Notes under the pieces: model-generated
The model's database searches: none
The model's input: only the letters and a program-made list of their open reading frames with translations
Told to the model about the DNA's origin: nothing
NCBI GenBank assembly: GCA_902539445.1
Contig: CACBIY010000001.1
Span: 1-64,000, forward strand
DNA length: 64,000 nucleotides
Direction of reading: 5' to 3'
From: an uncultured Pelagibacteraceae bacterium
Lineage (GTDB): Bacteria; Pseudomonadota; Alphaproteobacteria; Pelagibacterales; Pelagibacteraceae
Position numbers and translations under genes: made by a program
Shown here: in pieces, positions 18,645 through 27,447 of the stretch
How positions within the stretch are numbered: the first letter of the stretch is position 1
Layout: each line of letters opens with the position of its first letter

Positions 18645-20480
18645 CTAACATTTAGAATTATTATTTAATTTTGAAAAAACAATAATTTTTTTATTAGAAA
18701 TTTTTTCACACTTTGAAATATCCTCGGGAAAAATATTATCAAAAAATTCATTTCTATGTAGAAAAATTAAATTTGGTTTAAATTCTTCATCAATTTTACT
18801 TGTTTCAAATTTTCTTTTTAATCTGTTAATTTCATTTAGTGGAATTGCTATAGATTGGACTATGAGTGGGCTTGTTCTTTTTATCATACTCATCTCCTCG
18901 GGACTAAAATCTTCAGAATTTTTGTAAGTTTGAAGTTTACTTGCAGAATATCTTCCCCAAAAAAATAATTTTGTATTTTGGTTATTAATTCGCCATGACG
19001 AAAGTCTATTTTCAAAAAACTTTGAAAAATCTTCGTAATCTAATTTTAAAAATTTGAAACTATCAATTAAGTCATCTTCAATCATTGAGTGAGTTTTTGG
19101 AACAAGTTGACCACTTAAAGGTTTAATTTCCTCAATATCGTTTAGAATTGCCCACACCATTAACTTTGAGTCAAACGTCAGTAAACTAATATTCTTATTT
19201 TCCTTAATCAAATTTGTTACATTTTTAAATCCTTCTCTATAAGAAATATAATCTTCATCTTGATTTTTTTGACCAAATTTTTTGTATAAATCAAAATTAT
19301 AAACACATACAATTAAAAAAATACAAATGTAATTTAAATAATCTAATCTAAATTTTAACACTGATTTACTTTTCAAAAACGATAATGAAAAAATTAATAA
19401 ATATAAGAATGCACAAATAACTATTAAATTTGTAAAATGATAATTAAGACCAGTTTTATTAGATATTAAAATGAAAAAAAAAGGTGAAATCAAAGATGAA
19501 ATAAATAAGAAGAATAATATGTTTATTTTTTCATAATTAATAACTTTAAACTTATTTGCATATATATTTAAAATTGTAATAGTTGAAATTAACAAAATAC
19601 CCTTAAAACTAAATAACTTAGAAATTAAATAATTAATCAAAATGATTTTTTTTTCTATCGTTAAATCAACAACATACATTCTTTCCATATAATTAGGATC
19701 TGAGGTAAAAATAAAATAAATAAAGGGTACAGATAAAAAACTAAAAATAATTATAAAAAAAAAGAAGTTTTTAAAATTTTTATAATTAAAAATCTCAAAT
19801 AATTTTAATTTGTAAAATACAAAAATTGTAAATGTTAAAATTTCAATTACAAAAAAATAATAAAAAGATGAAAGTGAAAAAATTAAAATCAAAGCTAAAA
19901 GGGAAATATTTTTTTTTAGAAATAATTTCTCTTTATCCATTGAAAACAAGAAAAGTATAAATAAATAAAAAAAAATATTTACAATTAAAGGCCTTGGAAA
20001 TCTTAAACTGTATATATCAGTTAATGAAACTAAATATGGCAAAGAATCAACTTCAAAAATATTTAGTAATGTTGGAATAAAGAATAAAAATATTGCCAAT
20101 AAAATACTTGAAGAGTTTGAAAAATTTAATTTTTTAAAAATTTTACTGATTACAAAAAGAAAAAGGAAAATAAATATAAATTCTAAAAATAAAATTGAAT
20201 AACTTCCAAAAAGTTTAAATAAAATTGCAGGGAATAATACAGCATAAAATGGAGTTGGAATATTTCTTAAATCCTCAATGGAACTATCAAAAGACTCATT
20301 AAAATTTAAATTTAAAAGTGCTTCCGTGTAAACATAATAAAAATATCCATCACCAGGAGTATCAAAAATTATTTTTAATGAGATATCGTCCTCAAAAAAA
20401 AAGTATGAAAAAATCCATTTAAAAATGAAAATTAAAAAAGTGCAAAATAAAATAATATTTATGTGTTTAATATTTTGCAT
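18645..20480 (-). CDS. Large multi-spanning membrane protein, possibly a GT-C glycosyltransferase
   Basis: 611 residues; I do not recognise a named family. Residues about 10-400 contain some 10-12 hydrophobic segments, and an early loop (residues 35-85) is acidic and aromatic, with FEDDISLKIIFDTPGDGYFYYVY, reminiscent of the first periplasmic loop of GT-C enzymes. The last 200 residues are soluble (DDLIDSFKFLKLDYEDFSKFF). It starts by a TAATG overlap with the FkbM methyltransferase, so the two are probably made together. A glycan-assembly role is inferred only from context. Confidence 0.6.
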   Translation of the reverse strand: MQNIKHINIILFCTFLIFIFKWIFSYFFFEDDISLKIIFDTPGDGYFYYVYTEALLNLNFNESFDSSIEDLRNIPTPFYAVLFPAILFKLFGSYSILFLEFIFIFLFLFVISKIFKKLNFSNSSSILLAIFLFFIPTLLNIFEVDSLPYLVSLTDIYSLRFPRPLIVNIFFYLFILFLFSMDKEKLFLKKNISLLALILIFSLSSFYYFFVIEILTFTIFVFYKLKLFEIFNYKNFKNFFFFIIIFSFLSVPFIYFIFTSDPNYMERMYVVDLTIEKKIILINYLISKLFSFKGILLISTITILNIYANKFKVINYEKINILFFLFISSLISPFFFILISNKTGLNYHFTNLIVICAFLYLLIFSLSFLKSKSVLKFRLDYLNYICIFLIVCVYNFDLYKKFGQKNQDEDYISYREGFKNVTNLIKENKNISLLTFDSKLMVWAILNDIEEIKPLSGQLVPKTHSMIEDDLIDSFKFLKLDYEDFSKFFENRLSSWRINNQNTKLFFWGRYSASKLQTYKNSEDFSPEEMSMIKRTSPLIVQSIAIPLNEINRLKRKFETSKIDEEFKPNLIFLHRNEFFDNIFPEDISKCEKISNKKIIVFSKLNNNSKC

Positions 20481-21262
20481 TAAATTATTAATTCTTTTTT
20501 AATGTGCTCTTTCTGTAAAAAGTATTTATTTAGTGCATTGGATTTTTTTTTTTTTGTAAATTTTTTTTGACCTATCGAGTAAAAAAAACCCTCATAATTA
20601 AATCTTTTTAGTATACTGCCAATACGTTTTTCATCCTTGTTCATTTCTACAAGAAGAACAGGTTTATCTTTTTTTATAGTTTTAATTAATCCTTTGATAA
20701 TTGATAATTCAAAACCATTGGTATCAATTTTAATTAAATTTATTTTTTTTTTGAATAATCCAATCTTTTTAATAGTTAGAACACTACTTGCTATAGATAA
20801 ATTGCTTCTAAATTTAAAATCTAATAAAAAATGATCCATCAATTTTTTGTCATAATGAGCATAAGAAATTATGTCATAATCTTTATTTAAAAAATTATAT
20901 CTTGGAAAATATATTTTTTTTTGGATATTTCTATTCCCAATAGCGTACGGTTTAATAATAACGTTTCTTTGATTCATTCTTTTTAAAATTTTTAAAAAAT
21001 ATTCATTGGGTTCGTAACAATATATTTTTCCTACGATTAGATTATTATTGAAAAATTTTGATGCAATACCATCACTTGCTCCAACATCTATAATATTTAT
21101 TTTTTCTTTATTAATATTTAAAATTTTTAATCCATCAAAATCTTTTTCAAAAATATTTGTGAATTTTATCAATTTTCTAAAGATTATATAAACTGCAGGA
21201 TGAGCACGTACGATCTTTTCTAAAACAGAAAAAATACCCTCATGAGTTTCGGATGATCTCAT
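20480..21262 (-). CDS. FkbM-family SAM-dependent methyltransferase
   Basis: 260 residues. Motif I is INIIDVGASDGIASKFF (near 55-70), followed by KIYCYEPNEYF and the late LIKIDTNGFELSIIKG and KPVLLVEMN segments that define FkbM methyltransferases. These usually O-methylate sugars or small molecules, often in surface polysaccharide clusters. It lies four bases after the GT2 stop and overlaps the next gene by one base. Confidence 0.85.
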   Translation of the reverse strand: MRSSETHEGIFSVLEKIVRAHPAVYIIFRKLIKFTNIFEKDFDGLKILNINKEKINIIDVGASDGIASKFFNNNLIVGKIYCYEPNEYFLKILKRMNQRNVIIKPYAIGNRNIQKKIYFPRYNFLNKDYDIISYAHYDKKLMDHFLLDFKFRSNLSIASSVLTIKKIGLFKKKINLIKIDTNGFELSIIKGLIKTIKKDKPVLLVEMNKDEKRIGSILKRFNYEGFFYSIGQKKFTKKKKSNALNKYFLQKEHIKKELII

Positions 21263-21266
21263 CTAT

Positions 21267-21974
21267 TTATTTTAAGACTTTTCTTTGAAAAAACATTTTT
21301 AACAAGTAGAAAAATGAATTGATAATATGTTTGAATTGCATTTTAGATTTACCAAGTTTTCTATAAATTAATCTTACAGGTAGTTCGTAAATACTATATT
21401 TCTCTAACTTTATTAAATATGTTATCTCCCAAAAAAAAGCATAATCATTATTTTTAGATTGAGAAAATATTTCTAAAGGTATTTTGTTAGTCATAAAACA
21501 TCTATATGCACCTGAAGCATCATAAGATAAACCTAAAAATAATTTAATCAAAAAATGACGTGTATATGTAATTATTTTTCTCTCAATTGGCCAATCCTCA
21601 ATTAGATTTAATTTCTTGAACCTACTTGTTATTACATAATCATATTCATGAGCCTTTTTAATCATTGATTTGAAATATTTAGGATCATGAGTTCCATCAG
21701 CATCCATTGTTATAATTAAATCATACTTATTTTTATAAGCATACTTAATCGCATCTTTATGAGCAGAGCCTATCCCTTTTTTGGTATTTCTAAAAATAAA
21801 TTTAACGTTTTTATTCTTGTTACTCAGTTTTTTGATAATTAGTCTTGATTTATCTGTTGAGTTATCATCAACAAAAACTATATCTAATTTGATTTTAGTA
21901 TTTAGTATCTTTTTATATATTTTATGAATATTGTTTTCTTCATTTAATGTTGGGATTATAAGACATAGCTTCAT
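21267..21974 (-). CDS. Glycosyltransferase family 2, dolichol/polyprenyl-phosphate mannose synthase-like
   Basis: 235 residues, GT-A fold. It has LIIPTLNEENNI at the N-terminus, VFVDDNSTDKS (near 35), the metal-binding DADGTHDP (near 91), then TSRF, and a C-terminal RKLGKSKMQFKHI typical of DPM1-like enzymes. No membrane anchor domain is attached. It would make polyprenyl-phosphate-linked sugar, a donor usable by GT-C enzymes such as the one at 14-15.4 kb. A 30-bp spacer separates it from the divergent membrane gene. Confidence 0.85.
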   Translation of the reverse strand: MKLCLIIPTLNEENNIHKIYKKILNTKIKLDIVFVDDNSTDKSRLIIKKLSNKNKNVKFIFRNTKKGIGSAHKDAIKYAYKNKYDLIITMDADGTHDPKYFKSMIKKAHEYDYVITSRFKKLNLIEDWPIERKIITYTRHFLIKLFLGLSYDASGAYRCFMTNKIPLEIFSQSKNNDYAFFWEITYLIKLEKYSIYELPVRLIYRKLGKSKMQFKHIINSFFYLLKMFFQRKVLK

Positions 21975-22004
21975 TAATATATTTTATATTATATAAATAT
22001 TAAA

Positions 22005-23237
22005 ATGACACTAAAAACCATATTACATTCATTAATAATATTAATATTAGTTCTATTTTTATTACAAAGTGATTATTTAAAAAATTTTATTTGGGCTGCT
22101 ACAGACTTATTTGTAGATTTCAAAATTCCCCTTGAATGGCTTAGGTGTCATGATCTGGGAGTAAACCTTTTAACTCTTGAAGCTTTAAATTGTGGAGATA
22201 AGGTTGTTTCTCAATTTAATTATGGATATATTTTTTTAAGTTTACCCTACAATGAATTTTTAGACACTATTTATAGAAATTATGTACCATGGATTTTAAT
22301 TGTATTAATAATTTTTCTATCAACTTTCACAATTAATCCAAAAAATAAAATTGAATTTATTATTCTATATTTATCATTTTTAAACCCATCAAGTATGCTT
22401 TTATTTGAAAGAATGCAATTAGATGCCCTATTTTATTTGACAATATTGCTTACAACATATCATAGAGTTTATTTCATTACATGGATATTAGGTATTATTT
22501 TTTCCCTTATAAAATTTTACCCTGTTGCAATTTTAGGCACTGTTTTTTTAGAAGATAAAAAAAGAAATTTAAAAAATATTTTAATAATTTTGTTATCATT
22601 ATTATTTTTGATTTTCTTTTATATGTTTATTAACTGGGAGAGTTACTCATTTATGTTAAATAATATGTTACCAGGAAAAGCTGGTTATCATTTTCTTTTT
22701 TCATTAAATGGAATTGCAAAAATTTTAAATTATATTTTTGAGATTAAGTACCAGTTTTTTCTTCTTACAACCTATTTATTTTTTTTCTATCTACTGAAAA
22801 AAATGATATCAAAAAACTATTCCTTATATGAAATATTTAAATCAGAGATCTATGAACCAAAATCAAATATCTTTGTAATTTCAGGATATTTTTTGATCTT
22901 TTTGTTTATATTTGTCTCAAGCTATGCCTATAAAGAAATATATATAATATTGCTATTACCGTTTATATTTAGTTTTCAAAGAAAATATCCAAACAATATT
23001 TTTTTTAAAAATCTAATTAGATTAATTACTCTTAGATATATATTTTTATCTATATATGGATTTTTAAATGTTCATGATGGAATAACTTTTACTAACGGTG
23101 AAAGAGTTTTTACACACTATTTCTTAACAATAATTTTTATAAAAAGTATTTTAGATTGGATATTAATGCTTATGATATTCTCAATTTTATTTTTAAAGAC
23201 TAAAATAATTTTTAATAACAAATTTAAATCAAATTGA
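22005..23237 (+). CDS. Polytopic membrane protein, GT87/DUF2029-like
   Basis: 410 residues with about 10-12 hydrophobic helices. Features that suggest the GT87 mannosyltransferase-like group are the phrase MLLFERMQLDALFYLT and the repeated helices with a long aromatic loop (WESYSFMLNNMLPGKAGYHF). No decisive catalytic motif can be read, so the assignment is tentative. It is divergent from the GT2 gene and precedes the glucosylglycerate cassette by 43 bp. Confidence 0.5.
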   Translation: MTLKTILHSLIILILVLFLLQSDYLKNFIWAATDLFVDFKIPLEWLRCHDLGVNLLTLEALNCGDKVVSQFNYGYIFLSLPYNEFLDTIYRNYVPWILIVLIIFLSTFTINPKNKIEFIILYLSFLNPSSMLLFERMQLDALFYLTILLTTYHRVYFITWILGIIFSLIKFYPVAILGTVFLEDKKRNLKNILIILLSLLFLIFFYMFINWESYSFMLNNMLPGKAGYHFLFSLNGIAKILNYIFEIKYQFFLLTTYLFFFYLLKKMISKNYSLYEIFKSEIYEPKSNIFVISGYFLIFLFIFVSSYAYKEIYIILLLPFIFSFQRKYPNNIFFKNLIRLITLRYIFLSIYGFLNVHDGITFTNGERVFTHYFLTIIFIKSILDWILMLMIFSILFLKTKIIFNNKFKSN

Positions 23238-23280
23238 TTAAAAAGATTAAATTTAAGTATTTTTTATAATAATTTAAATA

Positions 23281-24081
23281 ATGAAAAAAAAATTTACAAT
23301 TGTAATTTTTACTGATTTAGACGGCTCTCTTTTACATAGAGATACTTTCCAATTCGATACCATCAAAGATTATATAAAAAGTCTTGTAAATAAAGGTATA
23401 ATTATTATTCCAAATTCAAGCAAAACAGAGAGAGAGATTGAAAAATTCAATGAAGAGCTTGGAATAAATCTTCCTTATATTTCAGAAAACGGATCATCTA
23501 TTCATGGATTAAATTTAATTACCTCTAATTTTCCAGATAAACTTATTCTCAGTAGAGAAAAAGAGGAACTATTTAAGATTTTTGAAAATAAAGTTCCTGA
23601 AAAATTGAAAGAAAAATGTTTTCAAATTTCAAAAATGAGTAAGAAAGAGCAAGAGAATATATTAGGACAAAAGGATGTAAAACTCAAAAATGCTTTAAAT
23701 AGAAAGTATACTTTACCTTTTTTATTTAAAGGAAACAAAAATGAGAAAAATAAATTATTAAAAGTTTTAAATTCCAATTCATTAACGCTTCAAGAAGGTG
23801 GTCGTGTTTTAAACCTTTGTGATAATATTAATAAAGTTAAATCCATGAATAGAGTTATAAAAATTTTAAAAAAAACTGAGGATAAAATTAAGACAATAGC
23901 AGTTGGCGACAATTACAATGACCTTGATATGTTAAAAAGTTGTGACATCCCTTGTTTAGTATTCAATGATCAATTTATTCAAGATCAAATAAACATTGAT
24001 AATCTTATATTTTCAAACAAGCCATCACCTGAAGGCTGGGCTGATGTGATCAAAACGGCACTACTTAAATTGGACTATTAG
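23281..24081 (+). CDS. Mannosyl/glucosyl-3-phosphoglycerate phosphatase, HAD-IIB family
   Basis: 266 residues. The HAD nucleophile motif is FTDLDGSLL (Asp12, Asp14); PNSSKTEREIEKF and ISENGSSI follow, and the metal-binding GDNYNDLDML closes the fold. This pattern is that of MpgP/YedP-like phosphatases, which hydrolyse mannosyl- or glucosyl-3-phosphoglycerate to the free glycerate glycoside. The next gene is a GpgS-type synthase, so the physiological substrate is most likely glucosyl-3-phosphoglycerate. Confidence 0.85.
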   Translation: MKKKFTIVIFTDLDGSLLHRDTFQFDTIKDYIKSLVNKGIIIIPNSSKTEREIEKFNEELGINLPYISENGSSIHGLNLITSNFPDKLILSREKEELFKIFENKVPEKLKEKCFQISKMSKKEQENILGQKDVKLKNALNRKYTLPFLFKGNKNEKNKLLKVLNSNSLTLQEGGRVLNLCDNINKVKSMNRVIKILKKTEDKIKTIAVGDNYNDLDMLKSCDIPCLVFNDQFIQDQINIDNLIFSNKPSPEGWADVIKTALLKLDY

Positions 24082-24095
24082 GATAAAAAGCCGCC

Positions 24096-25316
24096 ATGGG
24101 TGACTTTTCACAAAATGGAATAATCTCAACTTTACATGACTTTGGGACTAAGTCTACATCAGTCATAGAAAGTGAATTGTCAAAATTTTCCAAACAAAGA
24201 AAAATGGAATTAATTTTACCATGTCTTTATTCTGAATTGGAGGGAGAAGCTTTACCAAAAATTATTGATGAAATTAGTAAAACTAAATATTTAGATCACA
24301 TAATTATTGGATTAGATAAAGCAAATGAAGCTCAAGCAAAAAAAGCTTGGAAATTTTTTAAAAAATTAAAAACCTCTTTTTCCATCCTTTGGAATGATGG
24401 TCCAGCATTAAAAAAACTCGATCAAGAATTAAAAAAAAATAACCTTGCTCCTAGTGAATTAGGAAAAGGACGAAATGTTTGGTATTGCATAGGCATGTGT
24501 ATTGCAAGAGACAGTGCTCGTTCAGTTGCTTTGCATGATTGTGACATCAAAACTTATGATAGAAGAATGCTTGCAAAACTTTTTTACCCAGTTGTAAATC
24601 CTCTTTTTAACTTTGAGTTTTGTAAGGGATATTATCCAAGGGTAGCCAATAACAAAATGAACGGTAGAGTTGCAAGATTACTTGTTTTCCCGTTATTAAC
24701 AGCTTTAGAAAAAACGATTGGTAAAAGTGATTACTTAAACTTTATGAAATCATTTAAATACCCCTTGGCTGGAGAGTTTTCATTTAGACGAAATGTTTTA
24801 CCAGAGTTAAGGATTTCGTCTGATTGGGGAATTGAAGTAGGAATTTTATCTGAAATGCAAAGAAGTTTCTCACCACAAAATATTTGCCAGGTTGACTTAG
24901 CTGATACCTACGATCATAAACATCAGGTTCTATCTTTAGATGACGAAACTAAGGGATTATCCAGAATGTCTATAGATATAATTAAAACATTCATTAAAAA
25001 ATTAGCTACCCAAGGTAATACCTTTAGTAGAGAAAAATTTAGATCATTGAAAGCGACATATTACAGATCTGCCTTAGATCTAATTGATATTTATAGAAGT
25101 GATGCAGCAATGAATGGTCTAGAATTAGACTCACACACGGAAGAAAAAGCTGTTGAGTTATTTGCAATAAACATAATGAAAGCTGGAGAAGCATTTATCC
25201 AAAATCCAATGGATACTCCTTTTATACCTACATGGAGCAGAGTAAAAAGTGCTATACCAGATTTTCTTGGAAGACTTGAAAAAGTAGTTAATGATGATAA
25301 TAAAAAACATTCTTAA
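24096..25316 (+). CDS. gpgS: Glucosyl-3-phosphoglycerate synthase, GT81-type
   Basis: 406 residues. The N-terminus MELILPCLYSELEGEALPKI, ILWNDGPAL, GKGRNVWYCIG, and the metal/nucleotide-sugar motif ALHDCDIKTYD (HDCD near 147-150) fit GpgS enzymes, as do the later FKYPLAGEFSF, SSDWGIEVG and QVDLADTYDHKHQ blocks. It transfers glucose from an NDP-glucose to 3-phosphoglycerate. The gene is 14 bp downstream of the phosphatase and overlaps the GH13 start by one base (TAATG), so the three form one operon. Confidence 0.85.
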   Translation: MGDFSQNGIISTLHDFGTKSTSVIESELSKFSKQRKMELILPCLYSELEGEALPKIIDEISKTKYLDHIIIGLDKANEAQAKKAWKFFKKLKTSFSILWNDGPALKKLDQELKKNNLAPSELGKGRNVWYCIGMCIARDSARSVALHDCDIKTYDRRMLAKLFYPVVNPLFNFEFCKGYYPRVANNKMNGRVARLLVFPLLTALEKTIGKSDYLNFMKSFKYPLAGEFSFRRNVLPELRISSDWGIEVGILSEMQRSFSPQNICQVDLADTYDHKHQVLSLDDETKGLSRMSIDIIKTFIKKLATQGNTFSREKFRSLKATYYRSALDLIDIYRSDAAMNGLELDSHTEEKAVELFAINIMKAGEAFIQNPMDTPFIPTWSRVKSAIPDFLGRLEKVVNDDNKKHS

Positions 25317-27037
25317 TGCTATTTCAAAAAAACCAAAAAAAAATTAGTTCTATACTAAGGACTATTTACAAACCCTCTTTGAATGAAAGAGATATTGATC
25401 ATTTAAAAGATCAAATAATACAAATAATCAAAAAATTTAATCAAAATAATTCAAAAAAAAAACTTACTCTCTCAGAAAAAACTTCATTAGTAATATGTTA
25501 TGGGGATAACGTAAATTCAAATCAAAAAAGTTCTATTCAAGTTTTTCAAAATTTTTTTAAGAAAAATTTAAAAAAATACTTTGATGCTATTCATTTTTTA
25601 CCTTTCTATCCTTCCAGTAGTGATAGTGGTTTTGCTGTAAAAGATCATTATAAGATTGAAAAAAGAATAGGTAGTTGGTCTGATATAAAAAAGATTTCAA
25701 AATCTAGTCATGTAATGGCTGATATCGTAATTAATCACTCATCAGCTAGAGGTTTGTGGTTTAAAAATTTTCTAAAAAAAAAAAGACCTGGTAAAGATTA
25801 TTTTTTAACTGTTAATTCTAAGTTCAACACATCTAAAGTGGTAAGACCAAGAGATCACAAATTATTAAAAAAAATAGATATCTTTGGAAAATCAGATTTT
25901 TTATGGCGAACTTTTAGTGCTGATCAAATAGATTTAGATTTTAAGAACCCATCAGTGCTTCTTAGATTTATTAAAATCATGGTTCACCTCGTTAGCAATG
26001 GAGTCACAATTTTCAGATTAGATGCTATTGCTTATCTTTGGAAAAAAAATGGTACCAACTGTATAAATTTAAAACAAACTCATGAAATAGTAAAACTGTT
26101 GAGACTTATCAGTAATATCTTAAACGTTGAAACTATAATCATTACAGAAACAAATTTGCCAGAAAAAGAAAATTTAAGTTATTTTGGTAAAAATGATGAA
26201 GCTAACTGGATTTATAATTTTTCTCTTCCGCCCTTATTAATCCATGCTTTTTTATTTGAAAATAGTTCTTATCTCAATAAATGGAGTAAAAAACTTCCCA
26301 ATGCTAAATTCCAAAATAGTTATTTAAATTTCATTGCATCACATGATGGTATTGGCATGAGACCTACTGAAGGAATATTGAATGAAAGATCATTAAATAA
26401 TTTTCTTAAAAGATTAAAAAAAAATGGATCAAAATTTTCGTATAGAAAAATTCAAAATAAATCTAAAAAAGTTTATGAAGCTAATATCACTGTTTTTGAT
26501 GCATTAAAAAAATCAGATGCTGATCCTAATGGGAAATTTTTTTTAGAACGATATATTGCAGCTCATGCAATAATGATTTCTTTTGAGGGTGTTCCAGCTA
26601 TTTATTTCAACTCTTTGTTTGGCAAATCTAATGATGAAGCAAAATATGTAATTACAGGTAATAATAGAGACATTAATAGATATAAATGGAGTTATGAAAA
26701 TATTACAAAAAAATTAAACAATAAAAACTCTAAACAAAGTATTTTTTATCAAAATCTTGGAAAATTATTAGAAATAAAGAGAAAACAAAAAGCATTCCAT
26801 CCTAATGCTAAAAGATTAAATATTAATCTAGGATCTAAATTATTTTGTTTTAAAAGGACCAGTCTAGATAAAAAACAAACAATTATATCAATTACAAATT
26901 GTTCCTCAGTAGATCAGTATCCAAAATTAAACAAAAAGTATTGTAAGTGGAAAAACATAATTAATCCTAAGATAAACTCTTTAAACAAATCTTTTAAACT
27001 AAAGCCGTTTGAGACCATGTGGTTATCAAATAAATAA
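25316..27037 (+). CDS. GH13 subfamily 18-like glycoside phosphorylase, probable glucosylglycerate phosphorylase
   Basis: 573 residues, alpha-amylase superfamily. The order is FLPFYPSSSDSGFAVKDH, ADIVINHSSARGLWF, DQIDLDFKNPSV, the nucleophile in FRLDAIAYLWK (Asp near 235), the acid/base in ITETNLPEKENLSYFG (Glu near 278), and SHDGIG (near 342). This is the signature of the sucrose-phosphorylase subfamily, which includes characterised glucosylglycerate and glucosylglycerol phosphorylases. Next to gpgS and the phosphatase, phosphorolysis of glucosylglycerate to glucose-1-phosphate and glycerate is the best inference. Sucrose phosphorylase is the alternative. Confidence 0.75.
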   Translation: MLFQKNQKKISSILRTIYKPSLNERDIDHLKDQIIQIIKKFNQNNSKKKLTLSEKTSLVICYGDNVNSNQKSSIQVFQNFFKKNLKKYFDAIHFLPFYPSSSDSGFAVKDHYKIEKRIGSWSDIKKISKSSHVMADIVINHSSARGLWFKNFLKKKRPGKDYFLTVNSKFNTSKVVRPRDHKLLKKIDIFGKSDFLWRTFSADQIDLDFKNPSVLLRFIKIMVHLVSNGVTIFRLDAIAYLWKKNGTNCINLKQTHEIVKLLRLISNILNVETIIITETNLPEKENLSYFGKNDEANWIYNFSLPPLLIHAFLFENSSYLNKWSKKLPNAKFQNSYLNFIASHDGIGMRPTEGILNERSLNNFLKRLKKNGSKFSYRKIQNKSKKVYEANITVFDALKKSDADPNGKFFLERYIAAHAIMISFEGVPAIYFNSLFGKSNDEAKYVITGNNRDINRYKWSYENITKKLNNKNSKQSIFYQNLGKLLEIKRKQKAFHPNAKRLNINLGSKLFCFKRTSLDKKQTIISITNCSSVDQYPKLNKKYCKWKNIINPKINSLNKSFKLKPFETMWLSNK

Positions 27038-27057
27038 AAAGTTTATTTATTTGATAA
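27023..27057. terminator. Bidirectional terminator-like palindrome spanning two convergent gene ends
   Basis: A perfect 16-bp inverted repeat (27023-27038 and 27042-27057) with a 3-nt loop covers the last codons of both the GH13 gene and the gamma-glutamylcyclotransferase-like gene. As a result both proteins end in the residues LSNK. The stem is almost all A-T, with U-rich RNA on both strands, so it can serve either direction; efficiency is unknown. Confidence 0.65.
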
Positions 27058-27447
27058 TGCTTGTTCTAAATATTTTTGATCAAGTTTACAATCTTTGTAT
27101 CCACGCTTAACCACATTTAAATATCTTTCTGTTGGAAATCTAAAGCTGGTTTTTTGAACCATTGTATAAGTCATAACTCTCTTTCCATAGTGTGAGAAGT
27201 AATACTTTTTATATAAAATTGGATAATCCTCATAAACATCGAGTTTTTTTTCATCGCTCTTAGAAATTTCAAATAAGCCACCCGGTACTATGGAATTTTT
27301 TTTTGGTTCAATATCAGCAGCTCTATATTTGCTTCTAAAAGTTAATCTAAAATCCTTAAGATTAATCTTTTTAATAAAAGTACTATCTTTACATCTTCTC
27401 TTCATTTGAAAATGATGAAGATTACTTCCGTAAGCAAAATAAAGCAT
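27043..27447 (-). CDS. Gamma-glutamylcyclotransferase-like (AIG2/GGCT fold) protein
   Basis: 134 residues beginning MLYFAYGSNLHHFQM; YGSNL is the defining glycine loop of the family. A candidate catalytic Glu lies in KLDVYEDYPILYKKYY (near 73). Members release 5-oxoproline from gamma-glutamyl compounds or act on gamma-glutamylamines; the substrate is undetermined. It sits directly downstream of the cinA-like gene, one base after its stop region. Confidence 0.75.
   Translation of the reverse strand: MLYFAYGSNLHHFQMKRRCKDSTFIKKINLKDFRLTFRSKYRAADIEPKKNSIVPGGLFEISKSDEKKLDVYEDYPILYKKYYFSHYGKRVMTYTMVQKTSFRFPTERYLNVVKRGYKDCKLDQKYLEQALSNK

Noticed and set aside
18645-20480. O-antigen ligase or flippase identity for the 611-residue membrane protein
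   Set aside because: No Wzy/WaaL or Wzx motif can be read; hydrophobicity alone does not support a named function.
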